The position numbers and the translations under genes were made by a program. 64,000 nucleotides of DNA from NCBI RefSeq assembly GCF_000217995.1, contig NC_015676.1, forward strand, positions 2,074,445-2,138,444. Direction: 5' to 3'. Below the pieces are notes generated by a model. The model saw only the letters and a program-made list of their open reading frames with translations. It ran no database searches and was not told the origin of the DNA. Below, piece by piece: positions 16,925 to 25,889 of the stretch (its first letter is position 1; the number at the start of each line of letters is the position of its first letter). The DNA comes from Methanosalsum zhilinae DSM 4017 (GTDB lineage Archaea; Halobacteriota; Methanosarcinia; Methanosarcinales; Methanosarcinaceae).

Positions 16925-18292
16925 ATGGCAACCATAGCTTCAATCAATCCTGCAACAGAAGAAATATACAAAGAATTTGAGATGTTCAGTACAGATCACA
17001 CATCCAGATGCATAGAAAAGGCTACCTGTGCATTCAAGGAATGGAGAAATACAGACATTGTACTCAGATCTGAACATCTCAGCAACACAGCCCGGGTACT
17101 GAGAAAAGGAAAGAATGAACTTGCATCTGTTATCACAGAAGAGATGGGCAAGCCTATCAAACAATCAGTTCGAGAAATTGAGAAATGTGCATCTACCTTT
17201 GAATATTTTGCAAATGAAGCAGAGAATCTCCTACAGCCCATTGAGCATGGAGCGGGTGCAAAAAAATCATATATAAGGCCTGAGCCTCTGGGACCCCTTC
17301 TCTGTATCAAGCCATGGAATTTTCCTTTCTGGCAGGTGCTCAGTTTTGCATCGTATGCACTGATGAGTGCAAACGTGGTTCTGTTAAAGCATTCAAGTTA
17401 TGTACCCATGTGTGCACAGAAGATAGAGGATGTATTTCTGGATGCAGGAGTGCCTGAGGGAGTATTTCAAACCCTTATGATCGATGGAAAATGTGCATCT
17501 TCCCTCATAGGCCGGGATGAAATCAGAGGAGTTTCATTTACTGGAAGCACGCTCACAGGTGAGAAAGTTGCTGAAAAAGCAGGACGACATATGAAAAAAG
17601 CAGTTCTTGAACTTGGAGGAAGCGATCCATTCATTGTGCTTGAAGGCTCAGATATTGAAATGGCTGCAAGTACCGCTGCATCTGCCAGGTTTCTCAACTG
17701 TGGCCAGGTCTGCATATCAGCCAAAAGAATAATTGTCCAGGAGAGCATAGCAGACGATTTTATTCCTCTTTTTGCAGAACACACAGAAAAAATGAAAATT
17801 GGAGATCCAATGGACAGCAGTACAGATATTGGACCACTTGCATCCAAACAGCAGGTTGAGACACTGGATGTGCAGGTCAATGATGCACTTGACCATGGTG
17901 CAAATGTAGTGCTTGAAGGTGGAAAGATGGACGGAGATGGATATTTCTATTCACCTGTAATCCTTACAGACATTACCAGGGATATGAAGGTGTACAGGGA
18001 AGAAACATTCGGACCGGTGGCTCCCATCATCACAGTAAATGACGAATCTGAGGCCATACAGACTGCAAATGATAGTGATTTTGGTCTGGGTGCAACCCTC
18101 TGGTGCAGTGATGATGAAAAGGCAATGAAGCTGGCGGGTGAAATAGAGTCGGGAATGGTAGGAATTAACGGCTTTTTCAGACCAGAGCCTTCAATGCCAT
18201 TTGGAGGGACCAAGAAGAGCGGAATTGGCCGGGAATTATCCAGCTTTGGCATGTATGAATTCATGAATCTCAAATCAGTGAAGCTGTACTGA
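16925..18292 (+). CDS. NAD(P)-dependent aldehyde dehydrogenase, succinate-semialdehyde dehydrogenase-like
   Basis: The 455-residue product is a complete member of the aldehyde dehydrogenase superfamily, oxidising an aldehyde to a carboxylate. Catalytic residues are visible: N132 in KPWNFPFWQV, E229 in LELGGSDPF and C263 in NCGQVCISAKR. The nucleotide loop is GVSFTGSTLTGEKV. PWNFPFWQV and the short length are most like the YneI/GabD1 group of succinate-semialdehyde dehydrogenases, but substrates cannot be assigned from sequence. GAGGATCATC precedes the ATG. It stands next to a broken glycine-betaine-type permease, so betaine aldehyde is a conceivable but unsupported substrate. Confidence 0.9.
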   Translation: MATIASINPATEEIYKEFEMFSTDHTSRCIEKATCAFKEWRNTDIVLRSEHLSNTARVLRKGKNELASVITEEMGKPIKQSVREIEKCASTFEYFANEAENLLQPIEHGAGAKKSYIRPEPLGPLLCIKPWNFPFWQVLSFASYALMSANVVLLKHSSYVPMCAQKIEDVFLDAGVPEGVFQTLMIDGKCASSLIGRDEIRGVSFTGSTLTGEKVAEKAGRHMKKAVLELGGSDPFIVLEGSDIEMAASTAASARFLNCGQVCISAKRIIVQESIADDFIPLFAEHTEKMKIGDPMDSSTDIGPLASKQQVETLDVQVNDALDHGANVVLEGGKMDGDGYFYSPVILTDITRDMKVYREETFGPVAPIITVNDESEAIQTANDSDFGLGATLWCSDDEKAMKLAGEIESGMVGINGFFRPEPSMPFGGTKKSGIGRELSSFGMYEFMNLKSVKLY

Positions 18293-18293
18293 G

Positions 18294-18704
18294 TTTCTCC
18301 CTGATGGACCAGCAATAGTTCTAAGAGCACTGCTGCCGATCATTAAGAACACTTATATTGGACTGCTCAATGTCGACCCTCTCCTGATAGATTATGGCCG
18401 GGGAATAGGACTTACAAAATGGCAGATTAATCGATATATCAAGCTTCCCAATGCATATCCTGCGATATTTGCCGGAATAAAGTTTTCAGCGATACTGGCA
18501 AACAGCATTGCAGTACTTACCGCCCTTATAGGCAGTGGAGGGCTTGGAGAGATCATATTTGAAGGACTTATCGGATACAATACACAGATGGTTGTTGCAG
18601 GTGCAGTACCTGCAGTTGTGCTTGCAATATTTATAGACCATTCATTTACCCTTCTTGAGAGAAAACTGACCCCACAGAATATCAAATATCTTGATACCGG
18701 CTGA
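18294..18704 (+). pseudogene. Truncated ABC transporter permease (OpuCB/ProW-like) C-terminal relic
   Basis: About 136 in-frame codons without a start read as the C-terminal half of a glycine betaine/choline-type ABC permease: ALLPIIKNTYIGLLNVDP, then GRGIGLTKWQINRYIKLP (the EAA-like loop contacting the ATPase), NSIAVLTALIGSGGLGEIIF and ERKLTPQNIKYL at the end. The first half, with its membrane spans, is missing, and the frame runs back into the end of the aldehyde dehydrogenase gene. No partner ATPase or binding-protein gene is adjacent. It looks like the residue of a deletion that fused the region to the dehydrogenase. Confidence 0.8.
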
Positions 18705-18754
18705 AAAGGTTATTACCATTAAAGGAATATCTCAGCAATATTCAGGGTCCTAAT

Positions 18755-19552
18755 ATGAAAAAAATGGAACAGATAATAGCAGAAACAGTGTCATCAGATA
18801 TGGCACACCTCATCCCTGCAAGATTTGATGTGCTGGGAGATATTGCAGTTGTCCAGATACCACCTGATATTGGACCATACAAAAGAGCTATTGCAGAAGC
18901 TATAGTTGAAAATCGCAGGGACATCAATGTTGTACTGAACAAGATTACAAAACTTACCGGTGACAGCAGAACAGCGTCTTTTGAATGTCTGCTTGGAAAC
19001 AGGTTCACAACTGATTACCGTGAGTATGGATATGTATACAGGATCGACCTGGCAAATGCATTTTTTAACAGCCGTCTATCCTATGAAAGACAGAGAATAC
19101 AATCTCAGGTAAAGACAGATGAGATGGTCGTTGTACCTTTTAGTGGGGTGGGTCCTTTTGCTATACCTGCTGCAAAAAAAGCAACTGTGGTTGCAGTTGA
19201 TAGTAATCACAGAGCCTGCAGACTTTTGAAATACAATTCCAGGATAAACAGTGTTGAAGATAATTTATCAATTGTACATTCCGATGCATGCTCTATCAGA
19301 AGCATGTTCTCTCAGGATTTTGACAGGGCAATAGTGCCTGCACCCTATGGAATGGATCGATTCCTGAAAATAATTTCCGATTGCATCAAAAAGGGAGGTA
19401 TGATACATTTCTATACATTTAAAAAGGAGCATCAGATACCGGAACTGATACACACATATCACCGGTCAGGGCTGGATGTCCGATTTTACAGGCGGTGCGG
19501 GAATGTAGCACCAGGTGTTAGCCGCTGGGCACTTGATCTGATAAAAACATAG
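18755..19552 (+). CDS. Trm5/Taw2-family SAM-dependent protein with altered motifs
   Basis: The 265-residue product aligns with the tRNA G37 methyltransferase / wyosine-pathway family: FDVLGDIAVVQIP near the N-terminus, NRFTTDYREYGYVYRIDL, SRLSYERQRI, then the SAM-binding region VVVPFSGVGPFAIPAAKK with VVAVDSNHRACRLLKYN. In the family the first strand usually reads V-x-D-M-F-A-G; here the acidic residue is absent (VVPFSG). The NPP-type catalytic motif is replaced by VPAPYGMDRF. The end GNVAPGVSRWALDL fits the family. It may be a Taw2-like aminocarboxypropyltransferase, a diverged methyltransferase or a paralogue with changed function. It is followed closely by dtdA, another tRNA-quality gene. 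Confidence 0.75.
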   Translation: MKKMEQIIAETVSSDMAHLIPARFDVLGDIAVVQIPPDIGPYKRAIAEAIVENRRDINVVLNKITKLTGDSRTASFECLLGNRFTTDYREYGYVYRIDLANAFFNSRLSYERQRIQSQVKTDEMVVVPFSGVGPFAIPAAKKATVVAVDSNHRACRLLKYNSRINSVEDNLSIVHSDACSIRSMFSQDFDRAIVPAPYGMDRFLKIISDCIKKGGMIHFYTFKKEHQIPELIHTYHRSGLDVRFYRRCGNVAPGVSRWALDLIKT

Positions 19553-19637
19553 TTCACTGTGTGACGGCAAGAGTTATTAGTATACAAACAGGATAGGGAT
19601 TGAGAGAATATTGCGGATTGATCATTTTTACGATACA

Positions 19638-21044
19638 ATGACAGAATCAAAACTGAAGAATAGGAAGATCACAATTATATGTTCTGCAGGTGACCCGGCA
19701 AGCCAGAACATTATGAAGGGCCTGCTTTCAATGTATAACTGGAATCAGATTGACAGGAAGATCGATGGTTTTAGCAAAGTATTTGAACACGGGAATTTCA
19801 GGATCGTGGAGATTGAATCCCATCATATCTACCAGGACGGAATTGATCGCAAGCTTATCTCCTTTGGGCTGGATCCTCTAATGATAATCTTTGCTTCAAG
19901 ACACAGCAGCAGAGATGGAAGAAAACTGCTTACAGCCCATATCAGCGGAAATACAGCAGAGGCTGAACTTGGTGGCAGATCCCGGGAAGTTGCAATGGCC
20001 GCACCTGTTGCCATGAGAAATATCCTGAGATCCATGAGGGAACTCAGTAAAGAGATTGATTACGATGTCTCAATGGAATCCACACATCATGGACCAACTG
20101 ACATCTGCACACCTTCCCTGTATGCAGAGATTGGGAGCACCAGCATCCAGTGGACAGATCCTGTTGCAGGTAGGATAGTAGCCAGTTCTATCCTGTCTCT
20201 GGACAATCCATTACAGGAGGAAGTACCTGTTGCAATTGGATTTGGAGGAGGGCATTATTCAGCCAGGCAGTCCATGCTCATATTCAATGCAGATATAGCA
20301 TTTGGACATAGTTTCCCAAACTACCAGCTATCTGGAATGGATGCTGAGATCATACAGCATGCAATTGAAAGAACAGATCCTGACTTTGCCTATTTTGACA
20401 GGAAAGCAATGCCTTCAGAAGAAAGAAGCAGAATAGAAAAAATAATCAACCAGCTCGGTCTTGAGGTGATCAGGGAAAGTGAGATCCAGCAGATAAAGGG
20501 GATTTCCTGGAGTACATATTCAGAGATTCGCAGTACGGTGAACAGGATATATCCAGGTGCCACACCTGTGATCAGCAGATGCCTTCAGGAATTCCTGTCA
20601 TCATCAAAGTGTACATGTAACACCAGTATCCGATCTACAGAACTCAGCAGAGACCTCATCCAGGAAGTAGATTCTGTTGACAGGAATTGTTTAAAGGATT
20701 TTTTTGAAGAATACCCGCTGATATATGCAGAGAAGACCGATGGTACACTGGCAAATCGTATTTTCAGTATTCAAGGTGATGGCATTCTACAGGATGCAGC
20801 CGGGAAATATATAGATAAATGCATTCAAATACTAAAAAAACATTATGAAATTGAATATAATTTCGATGATAATATATTATACATTAAAAAGAATAGGTTC
20901 AGTCCGCAACTTGCCAGAGAACAGGGCGTATCTCCAGGTCCAATGTTCGGGAAACTGGCAAACGGTCAAAATGTCAGAATAAATGGAAAAACTATAAAAC
21001 CCGAAATGGTTTATCAATCTTATAAAAAGGAAATTAAACTGTAG
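19638..21044 (+). CDS. dtdA: D-aminoacyl-tRNA deacylase (DTD2/GEK1 type)
   Basis: The archaeal/plant enzyme removes D-amino acids (and acetaldehyde adducts) from tRNA. The product begins ITIICSAGDPASQNI, then FASRHSSRDGRKLLTAHISG and STHHGPTDICTPSLYAEIGS, with GFGGGHYSARQ, all hallmarks of DTD2. It is about 468 residues from the ATG at 19638; a TTG at 19611 would add nine residues (MRIDHFYDT). The C-terminal third, beyond residue 270, is the lineage-specific extension seen in Methanosarcina-type enzymes. It follows the Trm5-like gene by about 60 bases. Confidence 0.9.
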   Translation: MTESKLKNRKITIICSAGDPASQNIMKGLLSMYNWNQIDRKIDGFSKVFEHGNFRIVEIESHHIYQDGIDRKLISFGLDPLMIIFASRHSSRDGRKLLTAHISGNTAEAELGGRSREVAMAAPVAMRNILRSMRELSKEIDYDVSMESTHHGPTDICTPSLYAEIGSTSIQWTDPVAGRIVASSILSLDNPLQEEVPVAIGFGGGHYSARQSMLIFNADIAFGHSFPNYQLSGMDAEIIQHAIERTDPDFAYFDRKAMPSEERSRIEKIINQLGLEVIRESEIQQIKGISWSTYSEIRSTVNRIYPGATPVISRCLQEFLSSSKCTCNTSIRSTELSRDLIQEVDSVDRNCLKDFFEEYPLIYAEKTDGTLANRIFSIQGDGILQDAAGKYIDKCIQILKKHYEIEYNFDDNILYIKKNRFSPQLAREQGVSPGPMFGKLANGQNVRINGKTIKPEMVYQSYKKEIKL

Positions 21045-21097
21045 AATAGCCAGCCTAGCAAAAACTATATATGTCATTCTAATGGGAGGATAATATT

Positions 21098-22195
21098 ATG
21101 AAGTCCATTGTAGAAGAAGCATTGGCACGGTCCGCACAGGAGAGGAATTATACCTTGGACGATGAAGAGGCCGATATCAATGCAGAACTTGAAAAGATGT
21201 TACATGAACTGCAGACGTCAATAAAAGTCATAGGATGTGGCGGTGGCGGTTCAAACAGCATCCAGCGAATGAAAGATGAAGGAATAAGGGGTGCTGAGCT
21301 TATTGCACTCAATACCGATGCACAGCACCTGCTCAATGTCACAGCTGACAGGAAGATCCTCATTGGAAAAAAGAAAACAAGAGGACTTGGAGCAGGCAGT
21401 CTTCCCCAGATCGGAGAAGATGCGGCCCTAGAGAGTGTGGATGAGCTGCGCAAGGTTGTAACTGGAGATATGGTGTTCATTACCACCGGTCTTGGTGGAG
21501 GAACAGGTACCGGATCTGCACCAATTGTTGCAGACGCTGCAAGGGATGCAGGGGCCCTCACAATTGCAGTTGTGACCCTGCCCTTTGGTGTAGAGGGACA
21601 TGTGAGGCGTACCAATGCAGAAGCAGGGCTGGAAAGATTAAGAGAGGTTGCAGATACTGTAATTGTCGTTCCAAATGATAAGCTTCTGGAAGTTGTTCCA
21701 AGACTTCCATTGCAAGCCGCTTTCAAGGTCTCTGATGAGGTACTTATGAGGGCTGTCAAGGGAATCACTGAACTTATTACAAAGCCAGGTCTTGTAAATC
21801 TGGATTTTGCTGATGTGAGAACTGTTATGCAAAACGGCGGTGTTGCAATGATCGGACTTGGTGAAGCAGATGGTGAGAACAAGGCAGCCGAATCCGTTCA
21901 AAAGGCATTGAGAAGTCCATTGCTCGATGTGGACATCTCAGGTGCAACCTCTGCACTGGTAAATGTGATCGGCGGTCCTGATATGACAATTGCAGAAGCT
22001 GAGACTGTTGTTCAGGAAGTGTACAGCCGTATTGATCCAAGTGCCAGACTCATATGGGGAGCACAGGTGGATCCGGAACTTGATCAGACAGTACGTACAA
22101 TGATCGTGGTAACCGGTGTGAAATCACCACAGATATATGGAGAGGGAAGTGCCAAGAACGTTACCAGAAGATATGGTATAGATTTCGTTAAATAA
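21098..22195 (+). CDS. ftsZ: Cell division GTPase FtsZ
   Basis: The 365-residue tubulin homologue polymerises into the division ring. The nucleotide-binding motifs are clear: [17 protein letters not shown] (42-58), the tubulin signature [12 protein letters not shown] (131-142) and NTDAQHLL (72-79). The C-terminal T7-type and lateral-contact domains are complete. A 40-residue acidic N-terminal extension precedes the GTPase core, as in archaeal FtsZ1. GGGAGG ahead of the ATG is a strong ribosome-binding site. It lies directly upstream of the secE-ribosomal protein cluster, a common arrangement in methanogens. Confidence 0.97.
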   Translation: MKSIVEEALARSAQERNYTLDDEEADINAELEKMLHELQTSIKVIGCGGGGSNSIQRMKDEGIRGAELIALNTDAQHLLNVTADRKILIGKKKTRGLGAGSLPQIGEDAALESVDELRKVVTGDMVFITTGLGGGTGTGSAPIVADAARDAGALTIAVVTLPFGVEGHVRRTNAEAGLERLREVADTVIVVPNDKLLEVVPRLPLQAAFKVSDEVLMRAVKGITELITKPGLVNLDFADVRTVMQNGGVAMIGLGEADGENKAAESVQKALRSPLLDVDISGATSALVNVIGGPDMTIAEAETVVQEVYSRIDPSARLIWGAQVDPELDQTVRTMIVVTGVKSPQIYGEGSAKNVTRRYGIDFVK

Positions 22196-22334
22196 ATCTT
22201 ACCACCATCTTTTTGCAGAATAATATCTTTTGCATTCCTTTGATCGAAAAGTATTTTATAGGTAAAGTCGTTTAGATGGCTCTATAATTATGTACCACTC
22301 TGAAGAAGGTTGTGGGAACAGGACTGTCATATAC

Positions 22335-22343
22335 GTATAAATA
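22335..22343 (+). promoter_or_regulatory. TATA box before secE
   Basis: GTATAAATA is centred about 20 bases before the GTG start at 22360. That is so close that the real start could be the TTG at 22369 on a leaderless mRNA. Confidence 0.35.
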
Positions 22344-22359
22344 AAAATTATAACTGGTT

Positions 22360-22578
22360 GTGAAAACATTGGCAAACGGTACATTCCAATCTGATAAATC
22401 AAAGAAGGGTATAATCCAGAGCTTGAAAACATATCTCAGGGTGCTAAAGCTTACAAAAAAGCCATCCAGAGAAGAATTTCTGATGATCTCAAAGATTGCA
22501 GCTATTGGTATCCTAGTTGTTGGTACAATAGGATTTATAATCTATCTACTGCTTACAGAATTTCCAAAGTTGGTGTAA
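22360..22578 (+). CDS. secE: Preprotein translocase subunit SecE/Sec61-gamma
   Basis: The 72-residue product is the small clamp subunit of the Sec translocon. The N-terminal amphipathic segment (SLKTYLRVLKLTKKPSREEF) and single membrane helix (IAAIGILVVGTIGFIIYLLL) match the archaeal SecE layout. The start may be GTG 22360 or TTG 22369; no strong ribosome-binding site distinguishes them. It lies 4 bases upstream of spt5, the conserved SecE-Spt5(NusG) order. Confidence 0.93.
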   Translation: MKTLANGTFQSDKSKKGIIQSLKTYLRVLKLTKKPSREEFLMISKIAAIGILVVGTIGFIIYLLLTEFPKLV

Positions 22579-22582
22579 CTAA

Positions 22583-23053
22583 ATGGCATCAGAGGATGAG
22601 GAATCCGCAATATTTGTAGTTAAGACTACAGCAAATCAGGAACGTTCAGTTGCAGTCATGTTAACACAGATTGCGAAAAAGGACAGACTGGATATACGTT
22701 CAATTCTGGCTCCTGATGAACTTAAAGGATACATATTGATCGAATCTCCCAGGGCAAGTATTGTGGAACAGGCTATACAGACAGTACCCCATGCCAGATC
22801 TATTGTGAAGGGACAGTCCAGTCTGGATGAGATCATGCATTTCCTCACACCAAAGCCAACTGTGACCGGAATAACTGAGGGAGCGATCATTGAGATTACC
22901 TCTGGTCCTTTCAAAGGTGAAAAGGCCCGGGTAAAACGTGTTGATGAAGGACATGAAGAAATCACTGTGGAGCTGTTTGATGCTGTGGTGCCAATTCCTA
23001 TAACAATCAGAGGAGATACTGTAAGGGTACTTAAAAAGGAAGAACAGTCCTGA
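22583..23053 (+). CDS. spt5: Transcription elongation factor Spt5 (NusG family)
   Basis: The 156-residue product has an N-terminal NGN domain (FVVKTTANQERSVAVML to about residue 85) and a C-terminal KOW domain beginning GAIIEITSGPFKGEKARV. Together with Spt4 it clamps RNA polymerase and promotes processivity. The order secE-spt5-rpl11 is conserved in archaea and bacteria. The gene starts 4 bases after secE, implying one transcript. Confidence 0.95.
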   Translation: MASEDEESAIFVVKTTANQERSVAVMLTQIAKKDRLDIRSILAPDELKGYILIESPRASIVEQAIQTVPHARSIVKGQSSLDEIMHFLTPKPTVTGITEGAIIEITSGPFKGEKARVKRVDEGHEEITVELFDAVVPIPITIRGDTVRVLKKEEQS

Positions 23054-23104
23054 AACAATATCAATAATTAATAAATAATCAATTCAAACAAATGGTGATA
23101 TTTA

Positions 23105-23590
23105 ATGGCAAGTGTTGTGGAAGCATTAGTAGCTGGTGGAAAGGCAAATCCTGGTCCACCTCTTGGTCCGGCCCTTGGTCCACTGGGAGTAAACATCAAG
23201 GATGTTGTCGATAAGATAAATGAAGCTACCAGAGACTATAATGGAATGCAGGTTCCGGTAAAGATCATTGTAGATGAGAAAAAGAATTTTGAGATTGAAG
23301 TTGGAACCCCTCCAACATCTGCACTCCTGATGAAAGAAGCAGGTGTTGAAAAGGGAACCGGAGAATCGGGAACAAATGTGATAGGTGATCTTAAAATCGA
23401 ACAGATCTCAAAAGTTGCCCGTATGAAAAGGAACGATATACTCTCATATTCACTTAAATCGGCAGCAAAAGAAATAATTGGAAGCTGTGTGCCACTGGGA
23501 ATCACCGTGGAGGGACTTTCCCCCAGAGAGTGCCAGAAAGCTATCGATGAAGGACAGTTCGATGAGCGTTTTGATTCAGAAGAATGGTAA
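23105..23590 (+). CDS. rpl11: Large ribosomal subunit protein L11
   Basis: The 161-residue product is the GTPase-centre protein that binds 23S rRNA and contacts elongation factors. The signature GGKANPGPPLGPALGPLGVN lies at residues 11-30, followed by the L11 C-terminal RNA-binding domain (TPPTSALLMKEAG). The TGGTGATATTTA leader supplies a GGTGAT ribosome-binding site. It stands between spt5 and rpl1; a separate promoter and leader for rpl1 follow it. Confidence 0.97.
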   Translation: MASVVEALVAGGKANPGPPLGPALGPLGVNIKDVVDKINEATRDYNGMQVPVKIIVDEKKNFEIEVGTPPTSALLMKEAGVEKGTGESGTNVIGDLKIEQISKVARMKRNDILSYSLKSAAKEIIGSCVPLGITVEGLSPRECQKAIDEGQFDERFDSEEW

Positions 23591-23631
23591 AGCGCACTTT
23601 TGAACTGAAAAACTTCATTTTAACCGATAGC

Positions 23632-23752
23632 TTTAAAACTAATTGATTCTCTATTGGAGTGCCTGTAGAGAGGCATACTTCTCTACAAAAATCAACCGTA
23701 GGAGGCAATAGCCGTAATGGGTTTTTACTCCGGAAACTACGGGAGGAATTGA
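23632..23752 (+). promoter_or_regulatory. Promoter and structured leader of rpl1 (possible L1 autoregulation site)
   Basis: A TATA-like TTTAAAA (23632-23638) would start a leader of about 93 bases near 23660. The leader begins with a perfect 8-bp hairpin, TGTAGAGA (23664-23671) with TCTCTACA (23680-23687). Next, CCGTAG (23696-23701) can pair with CTACGG (23737-23742), whose last base touches the ribosome-binding site GGAGG (23742-23746). Archaeal L1 is known to repress its own operon by binding mRNA near the start. That this leader is the target is inference. Confidence 0.5.
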
Positions 23753-24394
23753 ATGGTAGATAATAGTATAGTAGAAGCCGTTAACAAATTACTTGAAGAA
23801 TCCAAACCTAGAGGCTTTGAGGAAAGTGTTGACCTGGCAATAAATCTAAAGAACCTGGATTTGAGTCAACCAAAAAACCGGATTGACGAAGAAATAATAC
23901 TTCCAAACGGTCTTGGCAAGGAGCGCAAGGTTGCAATCTTTGCAAAAGGAGACGTTGCACTCAAAGCAAAGAATGCAGGTGCAGATTATATATTCTCTGA
24001 AGAGGATATCAAAGATCTGGCTTCGGATAAATCAAGGGCAAGGGGGCTTGCAAATGAATGTGATTTCTTTATTGCAGAAGCCCAGTACATGCCAATGATA
24101 GGTAAATCGCTTGGTACCGTCCTTGGTCCCAGGGGTAAAATGCCGATTCCGTTCACAGGTGACAGAGATATTGCCAGTGTGATCAACACCCTGAAGAACT
24201 CTATACGTATAAGATCTAAGGACAAGCTTACTTTTCATGTTTCAGTTGGAAGAAGGAATCTCGGAACAGATGAACTGGCCGAGAATATTGAAACAGTTGT
24301 CCACAGGATAGAAAATGCTCTTGAAAAGGGTAAGCAGAATCTTAAATCGATACACGTAACAACCACTATGGGTTCATCCGTGAGGGTGGTATGA
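23753..24394 (+). CDS. rpl1: Large ribosomal subunit protein L1
   Basis: The 213-residue product forms the L1 stalk that binds 23S rRNA and helps release deacylated tRNA. Family blocks include AKNAGADYIFSEEDI, the highly conserved GTVLGPRGKMPIP segment and NIETVVHRIENALEKGKQN. Archaeal L1 is also a translational repressor of its operon. Its stop overlaps the start of rplP0 by four bases (ATGA), showing translational coupling. Confidence 0.97.
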   Translation: MVDNSIVEAVNKLLEESKPRGFEESVDLAINLKNLDLSQPKNRIDEEIILPNGLGKERKVAIFAKGDVALKAKNAGADYIFSEEDIKDLASDKSRARGLANECDFFIAEAQYMPMIGKSLGTVLGPRGKMPIPFTGDRDIASVINTLKNSIRIRSKDKLTFHVSVGRRNLGTDELAENIETVVHRIENALEKGKQNLKSIHVTTTMGSSVRVV

Positions 24395-25428
24395 TGGAAG
24401 AAACACTACATCACACAGAACATGTCCCTCAGTGGAAGAAGGAAGAAATTGAAAATATCAAGGAGCTCATCCGATCATATCCACTGTTTGCAGTCGCCGG
24501 AATCGGAGGAATACCTGCAAAACAGTTCCAGATCATGAGAAGGGAACTTAAGGATACAGCAGTTATCAAGGTATCCAGAAATACCCTCATCGAAAGAGCA
24601 CTAAACCAGGCAGATGAGAATATAGGTCAGATGAATGAGTTCGTTGAACTTCAGACTGCACTGATGTTTACAAATGAAAATCCTTTCAAGCTATACAAGC
24701 TGCTGGAGCAGAGTAAAACACCATCTCCTATAAAAGCAGGTACAGTTGCTCCAAAAGATATTAGTGTAGAAAAGGGTCCAACCAGTTTCCCTCCTGGCCC
24801 AATACTTGGTGATCTGCAGAGTGTAGGTATTCCTGCTGCTATAGAACAGGGAAAGGTCGTTATCAAGGAGAACAAGGTTGTTGCCAAAAAGGGGGAAACA
24901 GTTTCTCAGAAACTTGCAGCAATGCTTGCAAGACTGGAAATATACCCACTTGAAGTTGGTGTGGATCTTAGAGCAGTCTATGAGAACGGATCCATATTTA
25001 CACCGGATGTACTTTCAATTGATGAAGAACAGTATTTCCAGGATATTACAACTGCTTTCCAGAAAGCATTCAACCTTTCATTCAACGCAGCCTATCCAAC
25101 TGCAGCCAACATCAATGTCCTTATCTCAACTGCAGTATCCAGATCACGCAATGTTGGTGTATTTGCAGGTGTGCTTGAACCTGAGATTATGGGCAGTTTA
25201 CTGGGTAAAGCATATTCCCAGATGCTCTCACTTGCATCTGCAGCATCAGCTAAAGATGAAAGTGTGCTGGATGAAAAACTGAAGGAAGCGCTTGGAGCTG
25301 CAGTATCTGCCGCAACAGCCGCTCCACAGGAAACTACAGAAAGCACAGAACAGGAAACTGAAGAGGAAGAAGAGGAAGAGGAATCCGAGGAAGGCGGTAT
25401 GGCTGGACTTGGTGCACTATTTGGATAA
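24391..25428 (+). CDS. rplP0: Large ribosomal subunit stalk protein L10 (P0)
   Basis: The 345-residue product anchors L12 dimers to the ribosomal stalk. The N-terminal rRNA-binding domain includes HVPQWKKEEIENIKELI and RRELKDTAVIKVSRNTLIERAL. The archaeal insertion domain follows (TSFPPGPILGDLQSVGIPAA). A helical spine with L12-binding sites leads into an acidic hinge and the terminal [10 protein letters not shown], the factor-binding tail shared with L12. The start overlaps the end of rpl1. Confidence 0.97.
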   Translation: MMEETLHHTEHVPQWKKEEIENIKELIRSYPLFAVAGIGGIPAKQFQIMRRELKDTAVIKVSRNTLIERALNQADENIGQMNEFVELQTALMFTNENPFKLYKLLEQSKTPSPIKAGTVAPKDISVEKGPTSFPPGPILGDLQSVGIPAAIEQGKVVIKENKVVAKKGETVSQKLAAMLARLEIYPLEVGVDLRAVYENGSIFTPDVLSIDEEQYFQDITTAFQKAFNLSFNAAYPTAANINVLISTAVSRSRNVGVFAGVLEPEIMGSLLGKAYSQMLSLASAASAKDESVLDEKLKEALGAAVSAATAAPQETTESTEQETEEEEEEEESEEGGMAGLGALFG

Positions 25429-25485
25429 AAACTAGAACATAATATATAATCTTAAAATTACATTAATAACAGTAGGTGATTTGTA

Positions 25486-25797
25486 ATGGAATACATATAT
25501 GCAGCACTTTTGATGCACAGCGCAGGAAAAGAAATTACAGAAGATGGAATTACTTCCGTACTGGAAGCCGCAGGAGTAGAGGTTAACGAAGCACGGGTAA
25601 AAGCCCTTATAGCAGCTCTTGAAGATGTAGATATCGAAGAAGCAATGGCATCTGCCGCTTTTGCAGCTCCTGGTGCCGCAGCTCCTGCAGCAGAAGCTGA
25701 AGCTCCTGCAGCAGAAGAGGAGAAGGCAGAAGAGGAAGAGGAAGAAGAGGAATCCGAAGAAAGCGGTATGGCTGGACTCGGAGCCCTGTTTGGATAA
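25486..25797 (+). CDS. rpl12: Large ribosomal subunit stalk protein L12 (P1)
   Basis: The 103-residue product is the acidic stalk protein that recruits translation GTPases. The N-terminal dimerisation domain ([17 protein letters not shown]) is followed by an alanine-rich hinge, a long glutamate run and the tail [11 protein letters not shown], nearly identical at both protein and DNA level to the end of L10. GGTGAT before the ATG is the ribosome-binding site. The gene ends the ribosomal block at a clear hairpin terminator. Confidence 0.97.
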   Translation: MEYIYAALLMHSAGKEITEDGITSVLEAAGVEVNEARVKALIAALEDVDIEEAMASAAFAAPGAAAPAAEAEAPAAEEEKAEEEEEEEESEESGMAGLGALFG

Positions 25798-25820
25798 AAC
25801 TTTATCCTCTTCATTTTTTA

Positions 25821-25847
25821 CCCGCTGCGGCGGGATTCTTTTTTTTG
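25821..25847 (+). terminator. Hairpin and T-tract terminator after rpl12
   Basis: CCCGC and GCGGG pair within CCCGCTGCGGCGGG (25821-25834), followed after ATTC by a run of T. It lies 24 bases after the rpl12 stop and probably ends the ribosomal protein transcript. Confidence 0.75.
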
Positions 25848-25889
25848 ACGTTCAGATCAGGTAGATTTGACAGAGAAATATAATAAACA

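Noticed and set aside
23734..23746. GGAAACTACGGGAGG in the rpl1 leader resembling the tnpB omega-RNA motif
   Set aside because: The resemblance to AGGAACTACGGG is limited to about ten bases, lacks the flanking hairpin and fits a pairing element of the rpl1 leader.
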